NCBI GenBank assembly: GCA_963785755.1
Contig: CAWAXG010000013.1
Location: 310,001 to 374,000 of the forward strand
Source of the DNA: JACCXG01 sp963785755
GTDB taxonomy: Bacteria > Acidobacteriota > Vicinamibacteria > Vicinamibacterales > 2-12-FULL-66-21
Length of the DNA: 64,000 nt
Reading direction: 5' to 3'
A program made the position numbers and the translations under genes. Shown piece after piece: positions 20,981-30,250 of this stretch. Below the pieces are notes generated by a model. That model saw only the letters and a list, made by a program, of their open reading frames with translations. It made no database searches and had not been told where the DNA came from. The stretch's first letter is position 1; each line of letters begins with the position of its first letter.

Positions 20981-22324
20981 ATGATGAGTAGTTACAGCGC
21001 GGTATTTCGTTGCGCGGCCGGGTGTCCCGGCGACCACTCGATCTGGCAGGCCATCTATCACTGCCCGGCGTGCGGCGGCCTGCTCCAGGTCGTTCACGAC
21101 ATCGACGCGCTGCGGCATCGCAGCCCGGTCGCGTGGATGCGGCTGTTCGACGATCGCTACAAGCGCACGGCGTGGCCGTACGGATCGGGGGTCTGGGGGA
21201 AGAAGGAATGGGTCTGCCCCGGCGTCCGCGACGAGAACGTCGTGTCGATGGACGAGGGCGGCACGAACATCTTCTGGGCCGACCGCTACGGCCGCGAGCT
21301 CGGGGTCGAGGACCTGTGGGTCAAGATGTGCGGCAACTCGCACACCGGTTCCTTCAAGGACCTGGGCATGACCGTCCTCGTCTCGGTGGTCAAGCAGATC
21401 ATCGCCAACGGCGGCGGGATCGGCGCCGTCGCGTGTGCGTCCACGGGTGATACGTCGGCGGCGCTGGCCGCCTACGCCGCCGCGGCCGGTATTCCGGCGA
21501 TCGTGATTCTTCCGCGGGCGCGGGTGTCGGCCGCACAGCTCGTCCAGCCGCTGGCCAACGGCGCGCTCGTCCTCGCGCTCGACACCGACTTCGACGGATG
21601 CATGGCGATCGTCCAGCGTCTGGCCACGGATGAAGGCGTCTATCTCGCGAACTCGATGAACAGCCTGCGGCTCGAGGGACAGAAAACGCTGTCCATCGAG
21701 ATCGTGCAGCAGTTCGACTGGGAAGTCCCCGACGTCGTCGTGATCCCCGGCGGGAATCTGGGCAACGTCAGCGCGCTCGCGGCCGGGTTTCAGATGATGC
21801 TCGATCTCGGATTGATCGCGAAGCGGCCGCGGCTCGTCGTGGCACAGGCCGCGGCGGCGAATCCGCTCTATCGAGCGTATCGGAACAACTGGCAGTTCGA
21901 GCCGATGCGGGCGCAGCCGACGCTGGCGAGCGCGATCCAGATCGGCAATCCGGTCTCCATCCGCCGCGCCATCAACGCGCTCCAGGCGTTCGACGGCGTG
22001 GTCGAACAGGCCACCGAGGACGAGCTCGCCGATGCCGCCGCGCGCGCGGACCGGACGGGGATGTTCAATTGCCCGCACACGGCGGTCGCGCTCGCCTCGC
22101 TCGAAAAGCTCATCGGCCGCGGCGAGGTCAGGAAGACGGACCGGGTGATCGTCGTGTCGACCGCGAACGGCCTGAAGTTCTCCGAGTTCAAGACCGCGTA
22201 TCACACGAACGGCTTGAAAGGGGTCACCGCCAGGCACGCCAATCCGCCGGTCGAGCTCCCGAACGATTACGACGCAGTGCGCCGCACCATCGAACGGCTC
22301 GCAGCGACCACGGGTGGCCGGTGA
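20981..22324 (+). CDS. Threonine synthase-like PLP enzyme (second of two)
   Basis: It has 447 residues and belongs to the PLP fold-type II threonine synthase family. Cysteines 11, 15, 28 and 31 suggest a zinc ribbon. The Schiff-base lysine is K126 in NSHTGSFKDLGMT. The substrate/PLP loop is CASTGDTSAALAAYAAAAG and the PLP phosphate site is VIPGGNLGNVSA. It most resembles the archaeal/plant-like longer form. It sits between thrC and the aspartokinase-homoserine dehydrogenase gene, whose ATG overlaps its stop (TGATG). It may be a true second ThrC or a paralogue acting on a related phospho-amino acid. Confidence 0.85.
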   Translation: MMSSYSAVFRCAAGCPGDHSIWQAIYHCPACGGLLQVVHDIDALRHRSPVAWMRLFDDRYKRTAWPYGSGVWGKKEWVCPGVRDENVVSMDEGGTNIFWADRYGRELGVEDLWVKMCGNSHTGSFKDLGMTVLVSVVKQIIANGGGIGAVACASTGDTSAALAAYAAAAGIPAIVILPRARVSAAQLVQPLANGALVLALDTDFDGCMAIVQRLATDEGVYLANSMNSLRLEGQKTLSIEIVQQFDWEVPDVVVIPGGNLGNVSALAAGFQMMLDLGLIAKRPRLVVAQAAAANPLYRAYRNNWQFEPMRAQPTLASAIQIGNPVSIRRAINALQAFDGVVEQATEDELADAAARADRTGMFNCPHTAVALASLEKLIGRGEVRKTDRVIVVSTANGLKFSEFKTAYHTNGLKGVTARHANPPVELPNDYDAVRRTIERLAATTGGR

Positions 22325-24849
22325 TGGCGCCGAAGCGCACCCGCAAGGCGGCTGCTCCCGCGCCGCTCGAAGTGTGGAAGTTCGGCGGAGCATCGGTCGC
22401 CTCCGCGGACGAGATCAGGAAAGCGTGCGCGTTGATCGCCCGGCACAATGGGCCGCTCGTGATCGTCGTCTCGGCGCTGGCGGGTGTGACGGACATGCTC
22501 CTCGACGGCGCCGCGCAGGCGCTGGCCGGGCGGTCCGTCGACGTCAGCCGGCAGGCCGCCGCCTTCCTCAAGAAGCATCGCGAAGCGGTGCGCGCGATCG
22601 TGCCGGCCGGGGCGGAGCGCCGCCGGCTCCTCGCCACGATCGATGGGGCGGCCCGGGAATACCGTGAGCTCTGCGGCGCGATCGGGCTGCTCGGTCATCT
22701 CGCGCCTCGAGCCAGCGACCTGCTCGTCTCGCGCGGCGAGCGGATGTCCGCGCACATCCTGGCGGCCGCGCTCGTGCGCGCCGGACGGCGCGCAGTTTAC
22801 GTCGACGCGCTCGACATCGTCGAAACCGACGATCACTATGGCGGCGCGGCGCCGCTGCTGGCGGCGACGACGAGAAACGCCCGCAAGCACCTGCGGGCCC
22901 GTCTTGCCGATGGCGCCACGCCGGTCGTTCCGGGTTTCATCGGCCGCGTTCCCGACGGCAGCGTCGCCACGCTTGGCCGCGGCGGGACCGACCTCACCGC
23001 CACCATGCTCGCGCGCGCGCTCGGGGCACGCCGGGTCGTCTTGTGGAAGGACGTGCCCGGGATCCTGACGGCAGACCCGCGGATGGTGCCGGACGCGAGG
23101 CTGATTCCTCAGCTCCACCACCGCGAGGCTGGGGAAGTCGCGCACTACGGCGCCAAGGTCCTGCATCCGCGCGCCCTGATCCCAATCGCGGGATCGCGCG
23201 TCGCGCTGCACGTCCGCTCGTTCCTCAATCCGGATGCGCCAGGAACCGAAGTATCGGCACGCCGCTCGCTGCGCGCCTATCCGGTCAAAGCCCTGGCGAT
23301 CGTCCGCGACCAGGCGATTGTGACCGTCGCCGGGAAGGGCATGGCGGGGGTACACGGCATCGCCGCGCGGACCTTCTCGGCCGTCGAATCGGAGCGGCTG
23401 TCGGTCTCGACCATCTTCCAGGCATCGTCTGAAAGCTCGATTGGCTTCACGCTGCCGGAATCCGAGGCCGATCGCGCGGTGCGGAGCATCCGTCGCGTCT
23501 TCGGCGGCGAGATTGCCAGCGGGCTCATCGACAACGTCACATCGAGACCCGGCATGGCAGTGATTGCCGTCGTCGGCGACGGCATGGCCGGCAGTCCCGG
23601 CATCGCCGCGCGCGTGTTCTCCGCGCTGGCAGGCGCGCGCATCAACGTCGTGGCCATCGCGCAGGGGTCGTCCGAGCGCAACATCTCGTTTGCCATCAAC
23701 GGCGACGATGCCGCGGAGGCCGCGCGATGCGTGCACGCGGCGTTTCAGCTGTCGAAGATCGGCGGCGGACGGGCGCTGCCGACGCTGCGGACCGACGTGG
23801 TCCTCCTGGGATTCGGCCGGGTCGGACGGGAACTGGCGGATCAGATCGCGGAAGCCGACGGCAGTCAGCCGAGCGTGCGGGTCGTCGGGCTGCTGGATCG
23901 CTCGGGGTACATCTTCGAGCCGCGCGGCCTGTCCCGGCGCCGCCTGCTCGAGCTGACACGAAAGAAAGACGCGGGCGCGCTGCTCTCGTCGCTCGGCGGG
24001 CAGAAGGCAACCGCCGTGGAGGCGCTGGCGACGATGGCCGGCCACGCGGTGTCGCGGCCCATCATCGTGGACGTGACGAGCGAGGAAACCGGCGACCTCC
24101 TGCGCAGCGCGATCGGCCACGGCTTCAACGTCGTGCTCGCGAACAAGAAACCGCTGGCCGAGTCGTGGGAGCGCTACGCCGCGCTCGTCTCGACCTCGGC
24201 GAATGGCGGCCCGCAGGTGAAGTACGAAGCGACCGTCGGGGCCGGACTGCCGATCATCGACACCTACCAGAAGCTCGTCGAGACCGGCGATCGAGTACTT
24301 CGCATCGAAGGCTGCGTCAGCGGCACGCTGACCTACATCATGTCGGCGATCTCCGAGGGGCAGCGCTTCTCGGATGCGGTCAAGCGGGCGGTCGAAAAAG
24401 GCTACGCCGAGCCCGACGCCCGCGAGGATCTCTCAGGCATGGACGCGGCACGCAAGGGCCTGATACTCGGGCGGCTGCTCGGCTATCGCGGTCCCGCCCC
24501 GAAGGCGCACGATCTCGTGCCGCGCGCCTTGAAGAAGGTCTCGATCGATGAGTTCTTCCGCCGGCTGCCGGACTTCGACCAGGAATGGGCCACCCGCGTC
24601 GCCGAGGAGCGCCAGCGCGGTCAGGTCCTGCGCTACGTCGTCACCGCCACACCGCGGTCGGTATCGGCGCGTCTGGAGTCCGTGCCCCTCTCGAGCCCGA
24701 TGGCCGCTCTCGAAGGCACGCGCAACCTGATCGCGTTCACGACCCGGCGCTACCAGCAACCGCTGGTCGTCAGCGGCCCCGGCGCGGGCGCCGCAGTCAC
24801 GGCGGCGGGAATACTCAACGACATTTATTCGCTGGCACAACGCGAATAA
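22324..24849 (+). CDS. thrA: Bifunctional aspartokinase / homoserine dehydrogenase
   Basis: This one chain carries out the first and third steps of the aspartate pathway. It has 841 residues. The aspartokinase domain (about 15-310) begins EVWKFGGASVAS and contains GRGGTDLTATMLARALGA. Paired ACT domains (about 325-470), including VSTIFQASSESSIGF and VVAIAQGSSERNISFAI, are the feedback-control module. The homoserine dehydrogenase domain (about 490-841) has the NAD(P) loop LLGFGRVGRELAD and the substrate region VGAGLPIIDTYQKL...IEGCVSGTLTYIMS. The start ATG overlaps the previous stop by one base. Threonine is the expected inhibitor by analogy with ThrA. Confidence 0.94.
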   Translation: MAPKRTRKAAAPAPLEVWKFGGASVASADEIRKACALIARHNGPLVIVVSALAGVTDMLLDGAAQALAGRSVDVSRQAAAFLKKHREAVRAIVPAGAERRRLLATIDGAAREYRELCGAIGLLGHLAPRASDLLVSRGERMSAHILAAALVRAGRRAVYVDALDIVETDDHYGGAAPLLAATTRNARKHLRARLADGATPVVPGFIGRVPDGSVATLGRGGTDLTATMLARALGARRVVLWKDVPGILTADPRMVPDARLIPQLHHREAGEVAHYGAKVLHPRALIPIAGSRVALHVRSFLNPDAPGTEVSARRSLRAYPVKALAIVRDQAIVTVAGKGMAGVHGIAARTFSAVESERLSVSTIFQASSESSIGFTLPESEADRAVRSIRRVFGGEIASGLIDNVTSRPGMAVIAVVGDGMAGSPGIAARVFSALAGARINVVAIAQGSSERNISFAINGDDAAEAARCVHAAFQLSKIGGGRALPTLRTDVVLLGFGRVGRELADQIAEADGSQPSVRVVGLLDRSGYIFEPRGLSRRRLLELTRKKDAGALLSSLGGQKATAVEALATMAGHAVSRPIIVDVTSEETGDLLRSAIGHGFNVVLANKKPLAESWERYAALVSTSANGGPQVKYEATVGAGLPIIDTYQKLVETGDRVLRIEGCVSGTLTYIMSAISEGQRFSDAVKRAVEKGYAEPDAREDLSGMDAARKGLILGRLLGYRGPAPKAHDLVPRALKKVSIDEFFRRLPDFDQEWATRVAEERQRGQVLRYVVTATPRSVSARLESVPLSSPMAALEGTRNLIAFTTRRYQQPLVVSGPGAGAAVTAAGILNDIYSLAQRE

Positions 24850-24860
24850 ATGGGCGTCGT

Positions 24861-24982
24861 GATCTTGGTGATCGGTGATCGGTGATCGGTGATCCGGGAT
24901 CGGGAACGCAACCCTGAACTCTTGAACCCTTGAACCCTTGAACCAGAACCCATGAACCTCTGAACCCCTGAACTTTTGAACC
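24861..24982. repeat. GGTGATC heptamer tract followed by TTGAACC words
   Basis: GGTGATC is repeated four times without interruption (24867-24896). It is followed by a run of GAACCCTT / GAACCCCT / GAACCTCT words up to 24982. These are the same word types as the right arm of the 4951-5202 inverted repeat. They occupy the gap between thrA and ilvA and supply the non-ATG start region of ilvA. Confidence 0.75.
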
Positions 24983-24987
24983 ACCAA

Positions 24988-26511
24988 GTGTCAACTGTCA
25001 CAACCGACGAAATGCTGCGGCTGATTCTGAACAGCCGCGTCTACGACGTGGCGCACGAGACGCCGCTCGAGCAGGCTCCTCGTGTCTCCCGCCGGTTGCG
25101 GAATCACGTGCTCCTGAAGCGGGAGGATCTCCAGCCGGTCTTCAGTTACAAGCTGCGCGGCGCCTACAACCGCATCGCTCACATGACCGACACGGAGCGG
25201 GCGCGCGGCGTAATCGCGGCCAGCGCCGGCAATCACGCGCAGGGCGTGGCGTTTGCCGCCCGTCACCTCGGGCTCGAGGCGCTGATCGTCATGCCGAAGA
25301 CCACGCCGGCGATCAAAGTGGAGGCGGTCGGCGAGCTCGGCGCGGAGGTGGTGCTCAGCGGCGACAACTACACCGAAGCCAAGCGGCACTGCGACGACCT
25401 GGTCGCGACCAGCGGACGCACATTCGTTCACCCTTTCGACGATGAGCTCGTGATCGCCGGACAGGGGACGATCGGCCACGAGATCCTCCGGCACAAACTC
25501 GGCGAAGTCGACGTGATCTTCGTGCCGGTCGGCGGCGGCGGCTTGATTGCGGGCATCGCCAGCTACGTCAAGGCGCTGCGACCGTCGGTCGAGGTGATCG
25601 GCGTGGAGCCGTACGAGGCCGACGCGATGTATCAGTCGCTCGAGGCCGGCCGCCGCGTCGTGCTCGATCGCGTGGGACTCTTCGCCGACGGCGTCGCCGT
25701 GCAGGAAGTTGGACGCCTGACGTTCCCGATCGTGCAGTCGACGGTTCGCGAGATCGTGCGCGTGTCGAACGACGAGATCTGCGCCGCCATCAAGGACATC
25801 TTCGACGATACGCGGTCGGTGATGGAGCCGGCCGGCGCGCTTGCGGTCGCCGGCGTGCGGGCATGGGTCGAGCGGACCGGCGCGACGAACAAACGGCTGG
25901 TGGCGATCCTGAGCGGCGCCAACATGAACTTCGATCGGCTGCGGTTCGTGGCGGAGCGCGCCGAGCTGGGCGAGGCGCGTGAAGCGCTGTTCGGCGTCAC
26001 CATTCCCGAGCGTCCCGGCGCCTTCCGCGAGTTCTGCGCGACGATCGGCCGCCGCGTGGTGACCGAGTTCAACTACCGGCTGAGCGGCCGCGATCGCGCG
26101 CACATCTTCGTCGGCATCGCCACCCGCTCCAAGCAGGACGCGATCGACCTGGCCTCCGCGCTCAACGCCGGCGGACATCCGACGGTCGACCTCAGCGACA
26201 ACGAGCTGGCGAAGTTGCACGTACGTCACATGGTTGGCGGACGCAGTGATGAAGTGCGGGACGAGCGCGTCTACCGGTTCGAGTTCCCGGAACGTCCCGG
26301 CGCGCTGATGGATTTTCTCGAGAAACTCGGCGGGCGCTGGAACATCAGCCTCTTCCATTACCGCAACCATGGCGCCGATTTCGGCCGGGTCCTCGCCGGC
26401 TTCGAAGTGCCCCCGGCGGACACGGCCGCATTCGAAGAGGCCCTCGAGGGCCTTGGCTACCCCTACCAGCGCGAGGCCAAGAACGCCGCTTACGAGTTGT
26501 TTTTGGGCTAA
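24988..26511 (+). CDS. ilvA: Threonine dehydratase, biosynthetic (isoleucine pathway)
   Basis: It deaminates threonine to 2-oxobutanoate, linking the thr operon to isoleucine synthesis. It has about 507 residues. The PLP lysine is K55 in PVFSYKLRGAYN. The PLP phosphate loop is VPVGGGGLIAGIASYV, and SAGNHAQGVAFAA is the substrate loop. Two C-terminal regulatory ThrD/ACT-like domains (about 325-410 and 420-507) indicate the isoleucine-inhibited biosynthetic form rather than the short catabolic one. The start is uncertain: TTG 24976, GTG 24988 (chosen) or ATG 25012, none with a strong ribosome site. Repeat DNA abuts the 5' end. Confidence 0.93.
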   Translation: MSTVTTDEMLRLILNSRVYDVAHETPLEQAPRVSRRLRNHVLLKREDLQPVFSYKLRGAYNRIAHMTDTERARGVIAASAGNHAQGVAFAARHLGLEALIVMPKTTPAIKVEAVGELGAEVVLSGDNYTEAKRHCDDLVATSGRTFVHPFDDELVIAGQGTIGHEILRHKLGEVDVIFVPVGGGGLIAGIASYVKALRPSVEVIGVEPYEADAMYQSLEAGRRVVLDRVGLFADGVAVQEVGRLTFPIVQSTVREIVRVSNDEICAAIKDIFDDTRSVMEPAGALAVAGVRAWVERTGATNKRLVAILSGANMNFDRLRFVAERAELGEAREALFGVTIPERPGAFREFCATIGRRVVTEFNYRLSGRDRAHIFVGIATRSKQDAIDLASALNAGGHPTVDLSDNELAKLHVRHMVGGRSDEVRDERVYRFEFPERPGALMDFLEKLGGRWNISLFHYRNHGADFGRVLAGFEVPPADTAAFEEALEGLGYPYQREAKNAAYELFLG

Positions 26512-26577
26512 TCAGGGAATAAGACCTCGACCTCCCGGGTTAGGTAGTCCGGCTGATTTCAGCGCAAGGAGGACAAC

Positions 26578-27102
26578 ATGACGTCGTTGTTGATCGCGAT
26601 AATGCTCGCCACGCCTGCGGAGGTTCCACAGGCATCGTCCGCTGCCAGCACGATAGGCAGCGTCAAAGTCGGGCACGACACCGTCAAGGGTTGGCTGCTC
26701 AAGGCGGCGGACCAGCTTTCCGAAGAAAACTACGCCTTCAAGCCGACCAAGGACGTTCGATCGGCGGGTGAAATTTTCGGGCACATAGCCGATGCGAACT
26801 TCATGATTTGCGGCTCTGTCAGCGGACAGAAGGCGCCGATGAGCGGCGTCGAGAAATCCAAGAAGACCAAAGCCGACCTTCGGGCGGCCCTGGACGAGTC
26901 GTTCAAGTTCTGCGATGCCGCATTCGCGAGCGTGACCGACGCCAACGCGAACGAAGCCATCAAGTTCTTCATACCGGGCACTCACACGCGCCTGGGCGTG
27001 CTCGCGTTCAACAACGCGCACGAGTTCGAGCACTACGGCAACATCGCGACCTACATGCGTCTGAAGGGCCTGGTCCCGCCGTCGACCGCGGGCGGCATGT
27101 AA
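26578..27102 (+). CDS. DinB-like four-helix protein, probably secreted
   Basis: This 174-residue protein belongs to the DinB/YfiT putative metal-enzyme superfamily; the substrate is unknown. A short hydrophobic N terminus (MTSLLIAIMLATPA) may be a signal peptide. Candidate metal histidines are in GEIFGHIADANF and in NNAHEFEHYGNIATYMRLKG, the typical C-terminal DinB motif. The ATG follows AAGGAGG at a good distance, the strongest ribosome site in the window, so high expression is plausible. It stands alone after ilvA with no clear operon partner. Confidence 0.8.
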   Translation: MTSLLIAIMLATPAEVPQASSAASTIGSVKVGHDTVKGWLLKAADQLSEENYAFKPTKDVRSAGEIFGHIADANFMICGSVSGQKAPMSGVEKSKKTKADLRAALDESFKFCDAAFASVTDANANEAIKFFIPGTHTRLGVLAFNNAHEFEHYGNIATYMRLKGLVPPSTAGGM

Positions 27103-27120
27103 CTGACCTCACTGCCTGTC

Positions 27121-27158
27121 GAGGTGGCGGCGTCGCGAGATCGCACGCCGCCAGCCTC
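27121..27158 (+). terminator. GC hairpin after the DinB-like gene
   Basis: GAGG-TGGCGGCGT (27121-27133) pairs with ACGCCGCCA-G-CCTC (27145-27158), giving about 13 bp with one bulge. It lies 19 bp after the stop codon. No T-run follows, so it is a weak candidate for a terminator. Confidence 0.45.
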
Positions 27159-27322
27159 ATCCGTTCTCGATCCGTCCCGCTCTCCCCTCTTCCCTTCCTC
27201 GATGATTCCGACGCTCGCATTCATGTCGTGAATCCCTCGCGGTTTACGATCTGGCCATGTAGGGTCACACGAATGCTCGCGCGCGGGCCGCTGCGCGAGG
27301 CTCAATCCAATGGGGATCATGT

Positions 27323-28586
27323 ATGCCATACCTTCGCATTCACAACGGCTGGATTCTCGGACTCTGTTGCGTCGGGTTGCTGCTCCCGCGTCCAGCGTTC
27401 GCCGATAACTCGGTCACCCGCTGGGTCGAGCAGGCGATGCAGACCGTTCGAGACCGGAACATCGGCACGCCGGCGGCCGGCCGCGTCTACGCGATGGTGA
27501 CGGTGGCAATCTACGACGCGGTGAACGGCATCGATAGGCGCCGGCATCACGGCTACGAACATGCGCTCGTGCCGGCTGATGGGGCTCCGGTCAATGGCAA
27601 CCGCGACGCTGCTGTCGCCGCCGCCGCGCATGCAGTGCTGAAGGGGCTCGCCTCCGCTCAGGGACCCGTACTCGACGCCGCGCTCGCGGCCGATCTCGCC
27701 GCGTTGGGTGCGACCGACAAACCGGTCGTCGCCGGACGCCAGTGGGGCGCGTTCGTCGGTCAGCAGGTGCTCGCGCTTCGTTCGAACGACGGGACGCAGG
27801 TCGCGGAGAACATGCCGGCCGGGACCGCAATCGGCGAGCATCGCGCTGTATTCGATGCCCGCTTCCGCCACATGACCCCTTTCGGCATCGCCAGCATCGC
27901 ACCGTACTCGTCGCCTGCGCCGCCCGCCCTCTCCAGCGCCGCCTATGCCGCCGCGTACAACGACGTGAAGACGTTCGGCCAGCAGGACGGCGACGCCGAG
28001 CGCAACGAGATCGCGCTGTTCTGGCTCGCTGAAGGGGGAACGGTGCGCGAGACCGGCACCTCGATGCAGGCACTCGTGGCGATTGTCGATCAGCAGGGGA
28101 CGTCAGCGAACCTGTCGGCCACCGCACGCGTGTTTGCGCTCGTCGGCATGGCGGTCGCCGACGCCGTCGCCGCCGTCTGGGAAACGAAGGCGCAGGTACT
28201 TCACCTGGCGGCCGGCGATTGCAATCCACGAAGGGGATCTCGACGGCAACGACGTCACAGACGTTGACCGCTCATGGACGCCGCGGAACATTTCGATTGG
28301 GGCTTCCCCGGAATACAACTCCGGCACCGCGGCCTTTGCCGGCGCAGCGTCCGCCGTCATCGAACACTTCTATGGCGATCCGTCGCTGGAATTCTGCTTC
28401 GAGACCGACCTGGCGCCGAACGGTCCGCGCTGCTATTCGAGCGCGCTCGAAAGCGCCGAAGAGGCTGGACGATCACGCATCTATCAGGGCATTCACTTCC
28501 AGTTCTCGAACGAGGATGGACGCCGGATCGGCCGGGCCATCGGGCAGGAGATCGCGACGACGCGGCTGCTCCGGATCAGCCGCTGA
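27323..28586 (+). pseudogene. Vanadium haloperoxidase-like secreted protein, frameshifted and lacking a key histidine
   Basis: It resembles the vanadium-dependent haloperoxidase / PAP2-type family. The N terminus has a signal peptide (ILGLCCVGLLLPRPAFA). Frame one runs to WETKAQ. One extra G at 28195-28196 then shifts the frame, and the family continues in the next frame as YFTWRPAIAIHEGD, SPEYNSGTAAFAGAAS and GRSRIYQGIHFQFSNEDGR to 28586. Family members have SGH where this has SGT, and that histidine is catalytic in characterised enzymes. The frameshift could be an assembly error, but the His-to-Thr change is separate. It may be a non-enzymatic or decaying paralogue. The 3' end overlaps a minus-strand small gene by 11 bp. 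Confidence 0.7.
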
Positions 28587-28821
28587 TCCGGGGCGCGGTG
28601 ACGGCTGGCGTCGCCGCCTCGCGGGCCGGATTCGCCTTCTTGCACTGTGTCGGACCAGGGGGCTTCGCTCTCTGGTCCTCGCCGTGCAGCACGACGAAGG
28701 AGAACAGCGCGTGCAACGCGAGGCCGGCACCCAGCCCGATCAGCCCTGCCTGTATCGCCCGCAGCCAGGTTGGCGCGCCCTCGAGCGGAGTCCGGCGTTC
28801 GAAGCCACGATTCTCAGTCAT
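28576..28821 (-). CDS. Small single-pass membrane protein coupled to CotH gene
   Basis: I do not recognise a family for this 81-residue protein. One membrane segment (about residues 19-44, AIQAGLIGLGAGLALHALFS) is followed by a basic, proline-containing tail. The ATG overlaps the stop of the upstream CotH-family gene (TCA/CAT shared at 28818-28821), a strong sign of translational coupling. It is the last gene of the VTC-DUF4956-CotH-CotH group and may be a small accessory subunit. Coding status rests on the overlap and the hydrophobic segment. Confidence 0.5.
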   Translation of the reverse strand: MTENRGFERRTPLEGAPTWLRAIQAGLIGLGAGLALHALFSFVVLHGEDQRAKPPGPTQCKKANPAREAATPAVTAPRISG

Positions 28822-30236
28822 GGTTTCCCCTCCTGTTGCTGCAGCAGGAATGCCCGCCGCTCTTGGAAGAAGCGCTGCAGGCCGGCTGGATTGAATCCTT
28901 CGAATCCATGGAGCTTCCGCCCGTCGCTCTTCACGTCCGCCGCGATCAGGGCCTGGTATTCCGTCACGAGCGGTGACAACCTCCGCCAATCCATCCACTT
29001 GTCCGCGATGTCGCGCACGTAGCCGAGATAGCGCTGGCGGAGCGCCGGCGAAGCGAGCAGCTTGGACCGGAGCGGCTTCGACGGATCGTCGAGACCCACG
29101 AGTGGATCGAGGGTCGGACCAGCAGACGGACCGCCACGCCGTCCGCCGAACCCGTGCACGCCCATGGCTTCGTTGAAATCGTACGGGAGGATGTGGAAGC
29201 GCCCCCTCTCATCCTGATAGATGCTGTAGTCGCTTGCGCGCGTCCAGTAGCCGTCGGTGTTCGCCAGCGCGATGTCGAGCGCCAGGAACTTCAGCGTCCC
29301 GTCCACGTCCAGGTGCGGCGCGAGCACCGATTCCAACTCGTCGGCGCTCGTCTTGTCGAGGAGCCGGCACAACCTGACCAGGTCGCTCCACGACTTGGCG
29401 TCGTCCTTTGACTTGATTTCGTAGAGGGTCTTGTAGTTCTCGATCCCGTCCCCGAGGTACTCCAGCCCGGCCCGCCCGCGCGGGCTGCCCGGCACCTTCC
29501 AGCGCCCCCCCTTCGTCGTCGCGTAGAAATCGCGGAGGAAATCCTTGTTGAACTGCTGTGCGTTGAGATAGACGCCCCAGCTCTCCCCGTTGATGACGAC
29601 GCGAACGAAGTTCACGCGTGGCGTGGGCAGGTAGTTGCGGGCGATCTCCGAGAAGAGAATGGTTCGAACGAACGTCGGATCGCCGTTCGCGTTGAGCAGA
29701 TTGAGCGTGCGATAGCCGCCGACCTGCTGATCGGGATTGACGGCATCGAACGAGAGATTCAGCGACCGCTTCAACCCTGGCGACACCATGCGGTACGAGG
29801 AGTTGCCGCGAAATCGCACGCCGACGCCGCGGTAGACCGCGCCGTCGATGGTCACGACGGCCGGCAGATCCTTGTCAGTGTGATACCGGGCGGCGAGCTC
29901 GTCCTCCCAGTTCGTCCCATCGAACTGCAGGAAGATCGTCCGAAGCGTGCTCGTGTCGTAGAAGTGCGCGCCTGAATAACGGCGGACGGCGTCAGGCGAG
30001 ACCTTAGCCCCCGGATGAGGAGTGTTGTAGATGGGCCGTGAACCAGGGATCCGCGCGCGGTCCCCTCGCCGCTCGATACGATCGGAGCCGCGGCTGGATC
30101 TCCCGTAAATGATGTCGGTCGACTGCAGGAACGCCAGGCCCCCAAGTCCCAGGACCAGCAGCACGACACGACGGCCCCACCGGGCTCGTTGGGGAGGTTC
30201 GGATGTGCCGCCGGGAAGGACCGGATCGTCGAACAT
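28818..30236 (-). CDS. CotH-family protein kinase-like, membrane anchored
   Basis: CotH proteins have a protein-kinase-like fold; Bacillus CotH phosphorylates spore-coat proteins. This one has 472 residues. An N-terminal anchor (RVVLLVLGLGGLAFL, about 24-38) places the domain outside the membrane. CotH blocks seen are YRGVGVRFRGNSSYRM, YRTLNLLNANGDPTFVRTIL, VVINGESWGVYLNAQQFNKD and IALANTDGYWTRASDYSIY, and the likely metal/catalytic aspartate is in HILPYDFNEAMG. It follows a homologous CotH gene by 14 bp. The substrate is unknown. Confidence 0.85.
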   Translation of the reverse strand: MFDDPVLPGGTSEPPQRARWGRRVVLLVLGLGGLAFLQSTDIIYGRSSRGSDRIERRGDRARIPGSRPIYNTPHPGAKVSPDAVRRYSGAHFYDTSTLRTIFLQFDGTNWEDELAARYHTDKDLPAVVTIDGAVYRGVGVRFRGNSSYRMVSPGLKRSLNLSFDAVNPDQQVGGYRTLNLLNANGDPTFVRTILFSEIARNYLPTPRVNFVRVVINGESWGVYLNAQQFNKDFLRDFYATTKGGRWKVPGSPRGRAGLEYLGDGIENYKTLYEIKSKDDAKSWSDLVRLCRLLDKTSADELESVLAPHLDVDGTLKFLALDIALANTDGYWTRASDYSIYQDERGRFHILPYDFNEAMGVHGFGGRRGGPSAGPTLDPLVGLDDPSKPLRSKLLASPALRQRYLGYVRDIADKWMDWRRLSPLVTEYQALIAADVKSDGRKLHGFEGFNPAGLQRFFQERRAFLLQQQEGKP

Positions 30237-30250
30237 CGCGGTCCCTCAGG

